Below are positions 7,309 through 15,226 of a stretch of 54,068 nt of DNA, piece after piece. The notes under the pieces were generated by a model that saw only the letters and a program-made list of their open reading frames with translations, did no database searches and was not told where the DNA came from. The translations under genes and the position numbers were made by a program. The DNA comes from CAZKJL01 sp964611095 (lineage in GTDB: Bacteria; Patescibacteriota; Gracilibacteria; Peribacterales; Peribacteraceae), in contig CAZSWJ010000008.1 of NCBI GenBank assembly GCA_964611095.1, forward strand, positions 1 through 54,068, written 5' to 3'. The first letter of the stretch is position 1. Each line of letters begins with the position of its first letter.

Positions 7309-9225
7309 ATGAGACGAGTTCTCCCATTGTTGCTCGCGGCATCGATGCTGCTTCCGGCTGCGGCGTTCGCCGCTCCCGAACGTTCATCCGCCGACCTTTT
7401 GCAGTCCGTCGCTTCGGAAACGAAGCCGATGAACTTCACGCTCTCGTCCGTTGCCACCGATGCGGGCAATGACACGAAGGTCATGCTGACCGGCGCACGC
7501 GAAGGAAGGGGACCGGAGAAACTGTGGGTGCGCGCAGCCATCGATACCAAGACGAACGGTACGTGGATGAAGGCCGAGGTCGAAGTGCGTTACAAAGGAG
7601 GAAAGGGGTATGCCATGCTTCGCTCGGTGAGCGGTACGGATGCCGCGGTTCACGGTCTCCGTTCGCAGGCCGGCGTTTGGTACTCGCTCTCCGACGTTTC
7701 GCCCTCAGCTCTTGCCGAATGGGTCAATCCCGCGGTGGATCCGCAGAGTCTTGCGAACGCGTTTGCCATGTCCAGCACGATGTTCGCCGAAGGCCGCTCG
7801 TACACGCTCAAGGCCGATGACAACCGAACGGCGGGAGACATGCTGAGCCGGCTTGTGCCGTCCTCGCTCCGTCAGCCGTTCCCCGCGGGAGTCTCCGCCG
7901 TCATCAAGGTGGACGTGAACAAAGACGGTGCGTTCCAGTTCGCGTCCGTCGCCTCGTCGTCGAAACTCGCATCCGCCACGGTGAAGATGGACGGCAAGCT
8001 CCAGCGCCAGTTCAGCTCGGTCTACGTGGAAACGCCCAAGGTCAAAGTGGTGTCGCTTCCCGGTGACAGCGCGCTCTTCGGCCTGCTCTTCGGATCCTGC
8101 GATTGCGCCGTCACTCCCGCCACGGATTTGGACATGTCCGACACCGACGATACGGCGTCGGCCCCCGTCAGCGTGACGAACTACGACAGTTCTTCCGAGA
8201 TGCGCCTGCCGCCCATGGGCAACCCGGTCGAAAGCAGGTTGCTCCGTCGCCAAGCCGAACGTGCCATCATCCACCTGCTCGGACCCAAGAGCGCCGACCT
8301 CAAGCTCACGGTCCGTTTGGCCGACAAACCCGTGCAGTGGGATTCGGTGTCCGCGTTCCGTTTCGATTTCCAGCGTGACAGCGGCATCCTCTACGTCTAT
8401 CCCAACGACACCACGCCCTCGATCTCGGCACAGAGCGCGTTCGCGTCACTCGGCGTCGTCTTCTTCGATTCGGCCGGACGCTACGTGTCGTCCACACTCC
8501 TCAAGCGTTGCGACACCGACTCGTGCACCGCGGTTCGTCCGCCGTCGCCCGTGCGGTACGTGCTCTTGGTGAGCGAGTCGTTCTACAGAAGGCATGCCGT
8601 CGACACGCTCTGGCGTCTGCAGACCGGTTGGTACACGCTTCCCTCCACCGTCACCACGTCGTCGCAGGAGCAAGACCGCGCCGCCAAGCGCAGCCTGCAG
8701 CGTCGCATGGAAGCAGCCAAGCCGCCGCGCGCCGTCGGCACCGACACGTGGGATACCAGCGATGAGGCGCTCAAGATTTTGGCCGGACTCACCGCCGCCA
8801 AAATCCGCCCTGCCGACATCCGCGCCTCGGCCACCAAGCGTCACGATGATGCCGCCGAGCGTTCGATCTATGCCGTGCTCCACGATGCCATCTCGCTGAA
8901 TCCGATGCTGTACCACGCGTACGTCGTGCGTCCCACGGACGTCGAGTCGACGTTCGCACTCGTCGTGGACAACTTCACATACGCTCCCTTATCCGAACTC
9001 GACCTCAACGGCAACGGACGAGTCGACCCGGAAGAGAAGCCGGCCGATCTCAACGTGCTCTACAAATTCATGCCGTTCATTCGCGCCATGAAGGGCGTGC
9101 TCGTCGACACGTCGTCGCGCGGCATCACCACCGTCTACATGCCCATCGTCGATGAGAACGGCAACGCCATCGCCGTCCTCACGCTCGTCAGCACCCAGCA
9201 CGACGTCGTCCAAGGTCCTCGCTGA
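7309..9225 (+). CDS. Large secreted protein with an EF-hand-like loop, unknown function
   Basis: 638 residues. Signal peptide MRRVLPLLLAASMLLPAAAF, with cleavage likely near AFA-APE, and no later membrane helix, so it is exported or surface-released. The first half looks beta-rich (VKVDVNKDGAFQFASVASSS). Near the C-terminus DLNGNGRVDPEE (about 565-576) matches a Ca-binding EF-hand/dockerin-type loop with Asp, Asn and Glu ligands. CDCAV and CDTDSC provide possible disulfides. It has no recognised enzymatic motif. A TACGCT box lies about 30 bases before the ATG, with a pyrimidine-rich leader. Confidence 0.75.
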   Translation: MRRVLPLLLAASMLLPAAAFAAPERSSADLLQSVASETKPMNFTLSSVATDAGNDTKVMLTGAREGRGPEKLWVRAAIDTKTNGTWMKAEVEVRYKGGKGYAMLRSVSGTDAAVHGLRSQAGVWYSLSDVSPSALAEWVNPAVDPQSLANAFAMSSTMFAEGRSYTLKADDNRTAGDMLSRLVPSSLRQPFPAGVSAVIKVDVNKDGAFQFASVASSSKLASATVKMDGKLQRQFSSVYVETPKVKVVSLPGDSALFGLLFGSCDCAVTPATDLDMSDTDDTASAPVSVTNYDSSSEMRLPPMGNPVESRLLRRQAERAIIHLLGPKSADLKLTVRLADKPVQWDSVSAFRFDFQRDSGILYVYPNDTTPSISAQSAFASLGVVFFDSAGRYVSSTLLKRCDTDSCTAVRPPSPVRYVLLVSESFYRRHAVDTLWRLQTGWYTLPSTVTTSSQEQDRAAKRSLQRRMEAAKPPRAVGTDTWDTSDEALKILAGLTAAKIRPADIRASATKRHDDAAERSIYAVLHDAISLNPMLYHAYVVRPTDVESTFALVVDNFTYAPLSELDLNGNGRVDPEEKPADLNVLYKFMPFIRAMKGVLVDTSSRGITTVYMPIVDENGNAIAVLTLVSTQHDVVQGPR

Positions 9226-9282
9226 ACGTTGTCACGAACGCGGCGTGTGGTACCATGCGCCGCGATTTTCTCCTCACTCCCC

Positions 9283-9918
9283 ATGTCCAAGCTCATCCTC
9301 ATCCGTCACGGCGAATCCCAGTGGAATCTGGAAAACAGGTTCACCGGTTGGGTGGACGTTCCGCTCTCCGCCAAAGGTGAGCAGGAGGCCAAGGCCGCCG
9401 GAGAAAAGCTCAAGTCGTACACGTTCGACAAAGCCTTTACGTCCAAGCTGCAACGTGCCAATAACACCCTCAAGTTCATCCTGAGCGCGAGCGGGCAGAC
9501 CGGCATTCCGACGGAGTACGACATCGCCCTCAACGAGCGTCACTACGGTGCGCTCCAGGGACTGAACAAAGAGGAGACAGCACAGAAATTCGGCGCAGAT
9601 CAGGTGAAAATCTGGCGCCGCAGTTACGACGTTCCGCCGCCGAAGGACAAGACCGAGCTCAACCCCGAAGGTATCAGCGAAAGTCTCAAGGACACCGCCG
9701 CACGCACGCTCCCGTACTGGGAGAAGAAGATCTTCCCCGAGATTTTGGCGGGTAAGAACGTCATCGTCGCAGCGCACGGCAACAGCCTCCGCTCCATCGT
9801 GATGCACCTCGACGGGCTCACGAAAGAACAGGTGCTCGAACTCAACATTCCGACGGGCGTTCCGCTCCTGTACGTCTTCGACGACAAGGGCAAAGTCTTG
9901 GAGCACAAGTACCTGTAA
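9283..9918 (+). CDS. gpmA: 2,3-bisphosphoglycerate-dependent phosphoglycerate mutase
   Basis: 211 residues from the ATG at 9283; the frame extends 18 codons upstream but without family similarity. Interconverts 3- and 2-phosphoglycerate in glycolysis. LILIRHGESQWN holds the phosphorylated His; FTGWVDVPLS, the catalytic-acid motif ALNERHYGALQGLNK and the second His in VAAHGNSLRSIV are intact. It is shorter than the usual 230-250 residues, lacking part of the C-terminal tail. The leader CTCCTCACTCCCC is pyrimidine-rich with no Shine-Dalgarno sequence. Confidence 0.96.
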   Translation: MSKLILIRHGESQWNLENRFTGWVDVPLSAKGEQEAKAAGEKLKSYTFDKAFTSKLQRANNTLKFILSASGQTGIPTEYDIALNERHYGALQGLNKEETAQKFGADQVKIWRRSYDVPPPKDKTELNPEGISESLKDTAARTLPYWEKKIFPEILAGKNVIVAAHGNSLRSIVMHLDGLTKEQVLELNIPTGVPLLYVFDDKGKVLEHKYL

Positions 9919-9959
9919 ACGGGTGCCTTCCGCGGCTTCCGAAAACGGCTCTTTTCTGC

Positions 9960-9965
9960 TATAAT
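9960..9965 (+). promoter_or_regulatory. -10 box TATAAT upstream of the GT87-like gene
   Basis: A perfect TATAAT lies 42 bases after the gpmA stop; the -35 is weak (TTCCGA at 17-base spacing). Transcription would begin near 9972, directly before an in-frame TTG at 9974, or give a leader of about 40 bases to the ATG at 10013. Confidence 0.5.
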
Positions 9966-10012
9966 AAGAGGATTTGAGCCACTCCACACATCAGCCAAGG
10001 CTGCCGCTCCAT

Positions 10013-11899
10013 ATGCCCGCATCGTCGGGCGGACGTCGCAGGTTTCTTGTCGATGCGTTCAGCATTCTCTTTTTGATCATCTTCGCGCTCATCGCGTTCT
10101 CGAAGTACGACGCCATTTCGTCGGCCGGAGACGTGAGCGTGTACCGTGACATCGCACAACGTTCGCAGAACGTGTTCCTCGGCACCGCGGATGCGCCGGA
10201 CAGCGAATATCCGCCGCTCGCGACGGCGATGTTCTGGTTCTCCGATGCCGCGTTCTCGGGTCACGATTTCACGTCGGGATGGATCGCCATGATTCTGCTC
10301 ATCACGGTGTGCGCGTGGGCGTATCTGCGCTCGCACTCACGTCGCGACGCGCTCCTGTTCGCCGCAGTACTTCCGCTCACCGTCTTTTTGCTCGGCGATG
10401 AAGTCATTTTCCAGCGATTCGACGTCTTCGTCTTCATCGCCCTGTTTCTCGGTTGGCGTTCGTATGCACGTTCGGCCCCGGGTACTTCCGCCGCATTCTT
10501 CACCATCGCCGCGGCACTGAAGGCCGTGCCCATCCTGGCATTGCCCGTCCTTCTCTGCATCACGCCGCGTTCCAAGTGGAAATCGATTTTCTTCGGCGCG
10601 TGTGTGGGTGCCGTCATCAGCTTCGCGCTTCCGCTCCTCGTGCTCGGACTCCAGGGAACGCTGAAGAACATCTCGTACATGACCGCGTACCACTCCGAAC
10701 GTCTCGTGCAGATGGAAAGCACGTGGGCCGGACTCACGATGCTCCTCACCATGGCATTCGGCCACAAGGCCGGCACGGGCATCGACCACATGTCGGTCGT
10801 GCTCATCGACGTGCCGCACATCGCGCTGCGTCTTTCCACGCTTCTGCTCGTCTGTGGCACCGCCGTGGTTCTGTACCGTTTGTACCGCCTGCGACGCACG
10901 CAGGACGTGGGTGAGGTTCTCTCGGCGCTCCTGCTCCTCGCATTCTTCGTCACGCCCGTCCTCTCGCCCCAGTATTTCGTGTGGGTCATTCCGGTGCTTC
11001 TGTGCGCCGCCGCCATGCGCATTGCGGAGGGTGATCGCGTGCCCATGGCCACGGTCATCGCCTTGCTCACGCTCCTTCTTTCCTGGCTCACGTACTGGAT
11101 TTTCCCCGAACACTACGGCGACGTCGTCGATCAGCATGTCATCGCCGTTCTCGTGCTCAATGCGCGTAACTTCTGCACGTTGCTTCTCTCCGTCGTGCTC
11201 TTCGTGGATGCCGACGTCATCCGCTTGTCCCGCATTTCTCGCACCGATCTCGGGAACAGAACCCGCGTGTTCATTCTGCATACTACGATGCTCTTCGTCG
11301 CCGTCATCGCGTTCGTTCTCCTTCGTCCGCAGCTTCTGCCCACGTTCCACGACACGACGTACGTCGCCAATAGCGAGGAACCCGAGGAACACACGCTTCC
11401 CATCAACCTTGATCGCGATGACCTCACGACGCTCCTCGTCACCACGCACGTCACGGTGACCCCGTGGTCCGAGCGCAGGCATTTCCGTCTGCGCCCCGAT
11501 GACTGCGTGGAGTCCGTCGTCGTGAACGGCAAAGCGCTTCCCGCCGAAGCGGTCGGCTTCTGCGACGGTTCCGGTCCCGGCAAAGTCGTGGACTTCGGCC
11601 CGGGCATGGTCGTCGGCGAGAACATCGTCCACGTCCTCGTGAAAAACGACGGCGGAACCATGGGCTTCAACGTCTTCCCGCGTCCCACGCCCATCATGGT
11701 ATTTTTGGTCACGGGACTGCTTCTGTGGGCCGCCTGCTGCGGCATACAGGCTTGGCGCCTCCTCATGTTCGCGCTCACGTGCCTGCCATCCGCCGCCGAG
11801 ATGCTCTACACTCTGGCTGCCCTATGGAGCAGATCGTCTACGCACGGCAGGATCTCCTCGACGTCGCAGGCCGATGGCCCGATGCCGAGATCCATCTGA
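10013..11899 (+). CDS. Polytopic membrane glycosyltransferase, GT87/DUF2029-like
   Basis: 628 residues from the ATG at 10013; a TTG at 9974 would add 13. About ten transmembrane helices span residues 10-440, with the luminal-loop motif DVSVYRDIAQ and a SEYPPLATAMFW segment typical of polyprenyl-phosphate-sugar-using (GT-C) mannosyltransferases of the GT87 type. After the membrane region comes a soluble beta-rich domain (about 455-585) and a last helix (PIMVFLVTGLLLWAA). The acceptor is unknown. The 3' end overlaps the start of the epimerase gene by 76 bases, suggesting one operon. Confidence 0.75.
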   Translation: MPASSGGRRRFLVDAFSILFLIIFALIAFSKYDAISSAGDVSVYRDIAQRSQNVFLGTADAPDSEYPPLATAMFWFSDAAFSGHDFTSGWIAMILLITVCAWAYLRSHSRRDALLFAAVLPLTVFLLGDEVIFQRFDVFVFIALFLGWRSYARSAPGTSAAFFTIAAALKAVPILALPVLLCITPRSKWKSIFFGACVGAVISFALPLLVLGLQGTLKNISYMTAYHSERLVQMESTWAGLTMLLTMAFGHKAGTGIDHMSVVLIDVPHIALRLSTLLLVCGTAVVLYRLYRLRRTQDVGEVLSALLLLAFFVTPVLSPQYFVWVIPVLLCAAAMRIAEGDRVPMATVIALLTLLLSWLTYWIFPEHYGDVVDQHVIAVLVLNARNFCTLLLSVVLFVDADVIRLSRISRTDLGNRTRVFILHTTMLFVAVIAFVLLRPQLLPTFHDTTYVANSEEPEEHTLPINLDRDDLTTLLVTTHVTVTPWSERRHFRLRPDDCVESVVVNGKALPAEAVGFCDGSGPGKVVDFGPGMVVGENIVHVLVKNDGGTMGFNVFPRPTPIMVFLVTGLLLWAACCGIQAWRLLMFALTCLPSAAEMLYTLAALWSRSSTHGRISSTSQADGPMPRSI

Positions 11900-13179
11900 T
11901 CCTCATCGCCACGAAGCCGGATATCATCAAGCAGATTCCGCTGTTCAAGGAACTCAAGAAGCGCGGGCACCAGGTGCTCCTCGGTCACACGGGTCAGCAC
12001 TACGACGAGAACTTGAGCGGGGGAATGCTCCGTGAGTTCGGCGTGGAGCCCGATTTCAACCTCAACGTTCGCGGATCGATGCACGAGGTCGTGAGCCAAA
12101 TCATCGCGCGCCTCGGACACATCATCGGTGAACTCAAGGCCAAAGGAAAAATCGTCATCCCGTACGTGCACGGCGACACGACCACGGCGATGGCCGCGAG
12201 CAACGCCGGGTACTGCCACGGTTTCGCATCGGTGCACGTGGAAGCCGGCATCCGCACGCTCACACCCGACTATGAACAGTGGAAAGTGCGAAAGTTCGAA
12301 AGTGCGAAAGTAAAAGGTGTCAGTTTGAATGTCACAGATATTGGTGAGTGGAGGGAATTCTTAATGGATAAGAAAAACTGGAGGAGAGGCAGCCAGGAGC
12401 CGTACCCCGAGCAATTCAACACGCGCTGCAGCGAGGCGGCCACGGGCATTCACTTGGCTCCCGTGGAGCTGGACCGCGAGTTCATGCTTGCCGAAGGATT
12501 CGCACCGGACCGCATCTTCGTCGTCGGAAATTCCGTCGTCGATGCCACGGAGGAAGCACTCGCTCGCGCCAAGACATCGAAAGTCTTCGAACGTCACCCC
12601 GAGCTTGCGAACGGCGACTTCGTTCGCTTCTGTATTCATCGTCGCGAGAACTGTTTGTCCCAGGCGCGCTTCACGGCCATTTACGGCGCCATGAAGTCAC
12701 TCATCGAACAAGGTCGTACGGTGCTCCTCATCAATATGATTCAAACCAAGTTGGCGTTCGAGCGCTTCGGTCTCACGAAAGAAGTGGAGGCGCTCGCCAA
12801 GAAGCACAAAAACTTCATCTTCTCGGACGTGTGGGCCGAGTACGTCGATGTCGTCGCCGCCATGAACAAAGCCGCGGTGTGCGCCACGGACTCGGGTTCC
12901 ATGCAGGAAGAGATGAACGCGCTCGGCGTGCCGTGCGTCACGCTCCGCTTCGGTTCCGATCGTAGCGAATCCGCGATCAACGGCGGCAACATCATCGCCC
13001 CGCCCGTGGACTCGGCGCTCATCACGTCCATCATCGAGTACGCGTGGGACAATAAGGAGATGCGAAAAGCCCCGAAGATCTACGGCAAGAACGTCAGCAA
13101 GGCGTGCATCGACGCAGTCGAGCAAGTTCTCAAGAAGGGCCCGGTCTTCCGCTCGGACGAAGAGCGCTTGGGATTCTAA
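11824..13179 (+). CDS. wecB: UDP-N-acetylglucosamine 2-epimerase family protein (WecB-like)
   Basis: 451 residues from the ATG at 11824; TACACT lies 11 bases upstream, and earlier Met codons lie deep in the preceding gene. WecB enzymes convert UDP-GlcNAc to UDP-ManNAc. LILIATKPDIIKQIPLF, LGHTGQHYDENLSG, YVHGDTTTAMAAS, HVEAGIRT, FCIHRRENCLS and ATDSGSMQEEMNALG are the family's nucleotide-binding and catalytic signatures. After HVEAGIRTLTPDYEQW there is a repeat-derived stretch (KVRKFESAKVK, bases 12281-12316) before EPYPEQFNTR. Products may feed the WecG-like transferase. Confidence 0.9.
   Translation: MEQIVYARQDLLDVAGRWPDAEIHLILIATKPDIIKQIPLFKELKKRGHQVLLGHTGQHYDENLSGGMLREFGVEPDFNLNVRGSMHEVVSQIIARLGHIIGELKAKGKIVIPYVHGDTTTAMAASNAGYCHGFASVHVEAGIRTLTPDYEQWKVRKFESAKVKGVSLNVTDIGEWREFLMDKKNWRRGSQEPYPEQFNTRCSEAATGIHLAPVELDREFMLAEGFAPDRIFVVGNSVVDATEEALARAKTSKVFERHPELANGDFVRFCIHRRENCLSQARFTAIYGAMKSLIEQGRTVLLINMIQTKLAFERFGLTKEVEALAKKHKNFIFSDVWAEYVDVVAAMNKAAVCATDSGSMQEEMNALGVPCVTLRFGSDRSESAINGGNIIAPPVDSALITSIIEYAWDNKEMRKAPKIYGKNVSKACIDAVEQVLKKGPVFRSDEERLGF
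12281..12321 (+). repeat. GTGCGAAAGT-type repeat, in-frame copy inside wecB
   Basis: GTGCGAAAGT occurs twice, separated by TCGAA, and encodes KVRKFESAKVK within the epimerase. A related GAAGTGCGGAAGTG inverted repeat lies between guaA and the sigma factor gene (17026-17080). Confidence 0.6.
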
Positions 13180-13203
13180 AGAAGAGCCAGTAGTCTGTCG
13201 GTT

Positions 13204-14583
13204 ATGCTCCAACGCCTTCGAGAACGTCTCACGCTGATCCTCATCGGTCTTTTGCCGTTGCATGCGCTTCTGGTCACCGTGCTCACCAAGGCATTCTCCG
13301 GCCCCGCGCATGCGCCGCTCACGGTCATCGCGGTCTGGAAGGAGGTTCTTCTTCTCCTCATTCTCGGTATCGCATTCCTCGAAATCTTTTGGCCCGTCCG
13401 TAAGAAAGGTCGATGGGTCTTCGAGCCGATTCGATCCGTCGATGCGATCGACATGATTATCTTGGTGATGCTCATTCCGGTGTTCTGGATTCCGTATTAT
13501 CTGCGCCTGCCCGTCCTGACGCCGGAGTTCCTCTTCGGATTCAAGTACGACTTCGTTCCTCTCGTCGCATTTTTCATGTTGCGCAGAGTTCCGTGGTCCA
13601 AGGATTTTTTGCCGAAAGCATTCAGGATCGTCTTCGGCGTCGGTGTGGGCATCGCCATCTTCGGGATCATTTCAGCCGTGCTGCCGATGAACTTCTTTAC
13701 GGCACTGGGTTATTCGGATTTGCACTCGCTCTACGTTGCAGAGGGCCCCTTGGCCGCTTTCCAGCAAATCGGAGGTACCGCTCTCCGGCGCATCCAGAGC
13801 ACGATGAGCGGACCGAACCAGTTGGGGTTGTGGCTGCTCCTTCCATTCGGTATTGCGCTTGTTGAGGGCTTCAAAGGAAAGGCGCGTAGCGGTTGGCGGG
13901 TAGCGGGTAGTCTCGTCATCGTTCTTGCGTTGATTCTTACATTCTCTCGCGCCGCGTGGATCGCGGCGGTCGTGATGCTTCTCGTCACGTGGGTTTCCGG
14001 CGCCAAGAAAGCTCATGCGTCGAAAGTCGGCTTTCTCGTCATCGGAGGATTTCTTCCGTGTCTCATCGCCGTCGCGATCTTGTTCCCATCGGTGTTTTTA
14101 CGCTTCAGCTCATCGTCCGATCACATCAAGAAACCGGTCGAAGCCGTGGATATTCTCCTCAAGCATCCGTTCGGCCTCGGCATCGGTACCGCCGGTCCCG
14201 CGAGCAACGCGACCAGTGATACGTGCGTGAAACTCGAGGGCGGCTCGGATGTTTCCTGGGCCAAAGATCGCCCGGATTTGTGTGTCTTCGTCGCCGGCAT
14301 TCAGGTGCAGCCTGCGTCTCGCGACTGTGATTGTCCGGTGCTCACCGAAAACTGGTACCTGCAGTGGGCCGTGGAATTCGGTTGGATCGGACTTGTCGTG
14401 AGCTTGCTCATTCCCTTCTTCGTCCTCAGAAAGAAACGCGAATGGACTGGTCCCATGCTCGCATTCCTCGGCATCTCTGTCGCGGGATTGTTCCTGCATT
14501 CGTTCGAAGATGCGGCTGTGGCGTACACCGTGTGGATCCTTCTTTCCGTTACGCTGCAAAGCCGATCTGAAGATCGCTCCTGA
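13204..14583 (+). CDS. O-antigen ligase / polymerase-like membrane protein
   Basis: 459 residues with about ten transmembrane helices and a long loop (about 320-385) holding several Cys (SDTCVKLEGG, RDCDCPVL). The TMSGPNQLGLWLLLPFG and ILTFSRAAWIAAVVM segments match the Wzy_C/RfaL family (conserved Arg after a helix; N-x-L motif). It joins or polymerises lipid-linked glycan outside the membrane. Bases 13882-13911 are a GC-rich repeat encoding RSGWRVAGS between two helices, in an intracellular loop. Leaderless: TAGTCT sits 7 bases before the ATG. The 3' end overlaps the convergent gene by 35 bases. Confidence 0.85.
   Translation: MLQRLRERLTLILIGLLPLHALLVTVLTKAFSGPAHAPLTVIAVWKEVLLLLILGIAFLEIFWPVRKKGRWVFEPIRSVDAIDMIILVMLIPVFWIPYYLRLPVLTPEFLFGFKYDFVPLVAFFMLRRVPWSKDFLPKAFRIVFGVGVGIAIFGIISAVLPMNFFTALGYSDLHSLYVAEGPLAAFQQIGGTALRRIQSTMSGPNQLGLWLLLPFGIALVEGFKGKARSGWRVAGSLVIVLALILTFSRAAWIAAVVMLLVTWVSGAKKAHASKVGFLVIGGFLPCLIAVAILFPSVFLRFSSSSDHIKKPVEAVDILLKHPFGLGIGTAGPASNATSDTCVKLEGGSDVSWAKDRPDLCVFVAGIQVQPASRDCDCPVLTENWYLQWAVEFGWIGLVVSLLIPFFVLRKKREWTGPMLAFLGISVAGLFLHSFEDAAVAYTVWILLSVTLQSRSEDRS
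13882..13911 (+). repeat. AGCGGGTAGC-type repeat, in-frame copy inside the O-antigen ligase-like gene
   Basis: GCGTAGCGGTTGGCGGGTAG followed by CGGGTAG; encodes RSGWRVAGS in the same frame as the copies in trmD (SGERGAGS) and guaA (SGERVAGS). Confidence 0.75.
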
Positions 14584-15151
14584 ACAATTCCTGCAGATCG
14601 TCGCTTTCTTGAAGGAGCGGATCTTGCATCACGCGATTTGCGTAAAAAGCGGTGAACTTCGCCCACAGAAATTCCTGCAGGACTCCGATGCGAGCCTCGT
14701 TGCGCCAGCCCATTCTCGCTTTCAGTAATGCCGCGTACTGACTGTGCATGACGACGAGCACTTCACGGATCAGTTGATTTTTCTCTTCCGGTGGAACTTC
14801 CTCGTGGATGTAATCCATTTCCTCACGGGTTTGTTGCACGATGCCCGCAACCTCTCGTGCGACAATGGGGTCGATGATTTCGACGACGGGCACGAGTCCG
14901 TCTTCGTACATCGCGCCGAACATTTCTCCGTCGTTCGGCGTGAGGTCCATGAACGGTCCGCTGACATTCGGCGGCACTTCGTTCGCGATGAGCGTCAGCA
15001 TGCCGCCGACACCTTTGCCGATACGAGTGATTCGTCGCTTATGTTCCTTGAGAGCCAATGGTGGGAATTGGATGGCACTGGCGATGGCTGTGGGAGCCGT
15101 ATGGAGCGAGAGCTCATCGACCCATGCCGCAAATGACCGTGTTTCAATCAT
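14549..15151 (-). CDS. Hypothetical soluble protein, 200 aa
   Basis: No family recognised. Mainly helical, with an acidic middle (EEMDYIHEEVPPEEKNQLIR) and C-terminus LQELFRSDLQIGFAA. The ATG at 15151 is preferred over 15160 because CATAAT lies 7 bases before it and the earlier Met lies within that box. The frame is open far upstream over guaA, but that part is antisense to guaA and not protein-like. Converges on the O-antigen ligase-like gene. Confidence 0.65.
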   Translation of the reverse strand: MIETRSFAAWVDELSLHTAPTAIASAIQFPPLALKEHKRRITRIGKGVGGMLTLIANEVPPNVSGPFMDLTPNDGEMFGAMYEDGLVPVVEIIDPIVAREVAGIVQQTREEMDYIHEEVPPEEKNQLIREVLVVMHSQYAALLKARMGWRNEARIGVLQEFLWAKFTAFYANRVMQDPLLQESDDLQELFRSDLQIGFAA

Positions 15152-15214
15152 GCGCGGCATTATGCAATCTTTTTTCCATAAATCAAGTAACTGGTTTCCT
15201 TGCATCGGGTTCCG

Positions 15215-15220
15215 TAGAAT
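15215..15220 (+). promoter_or_regulatory. Leaderless promoter -10 box of guaA
   Basis: TAGAAT ends 6 bases before the guaA ATG, placing the transcription start at about the A of the start codon. No Shine-Dalgarno sequence and no xpt/guaA-type purine riboswitch is seen in the 75-base gap. Confidence 0.55.
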
Positions 15221-15226
15221 CCACTC

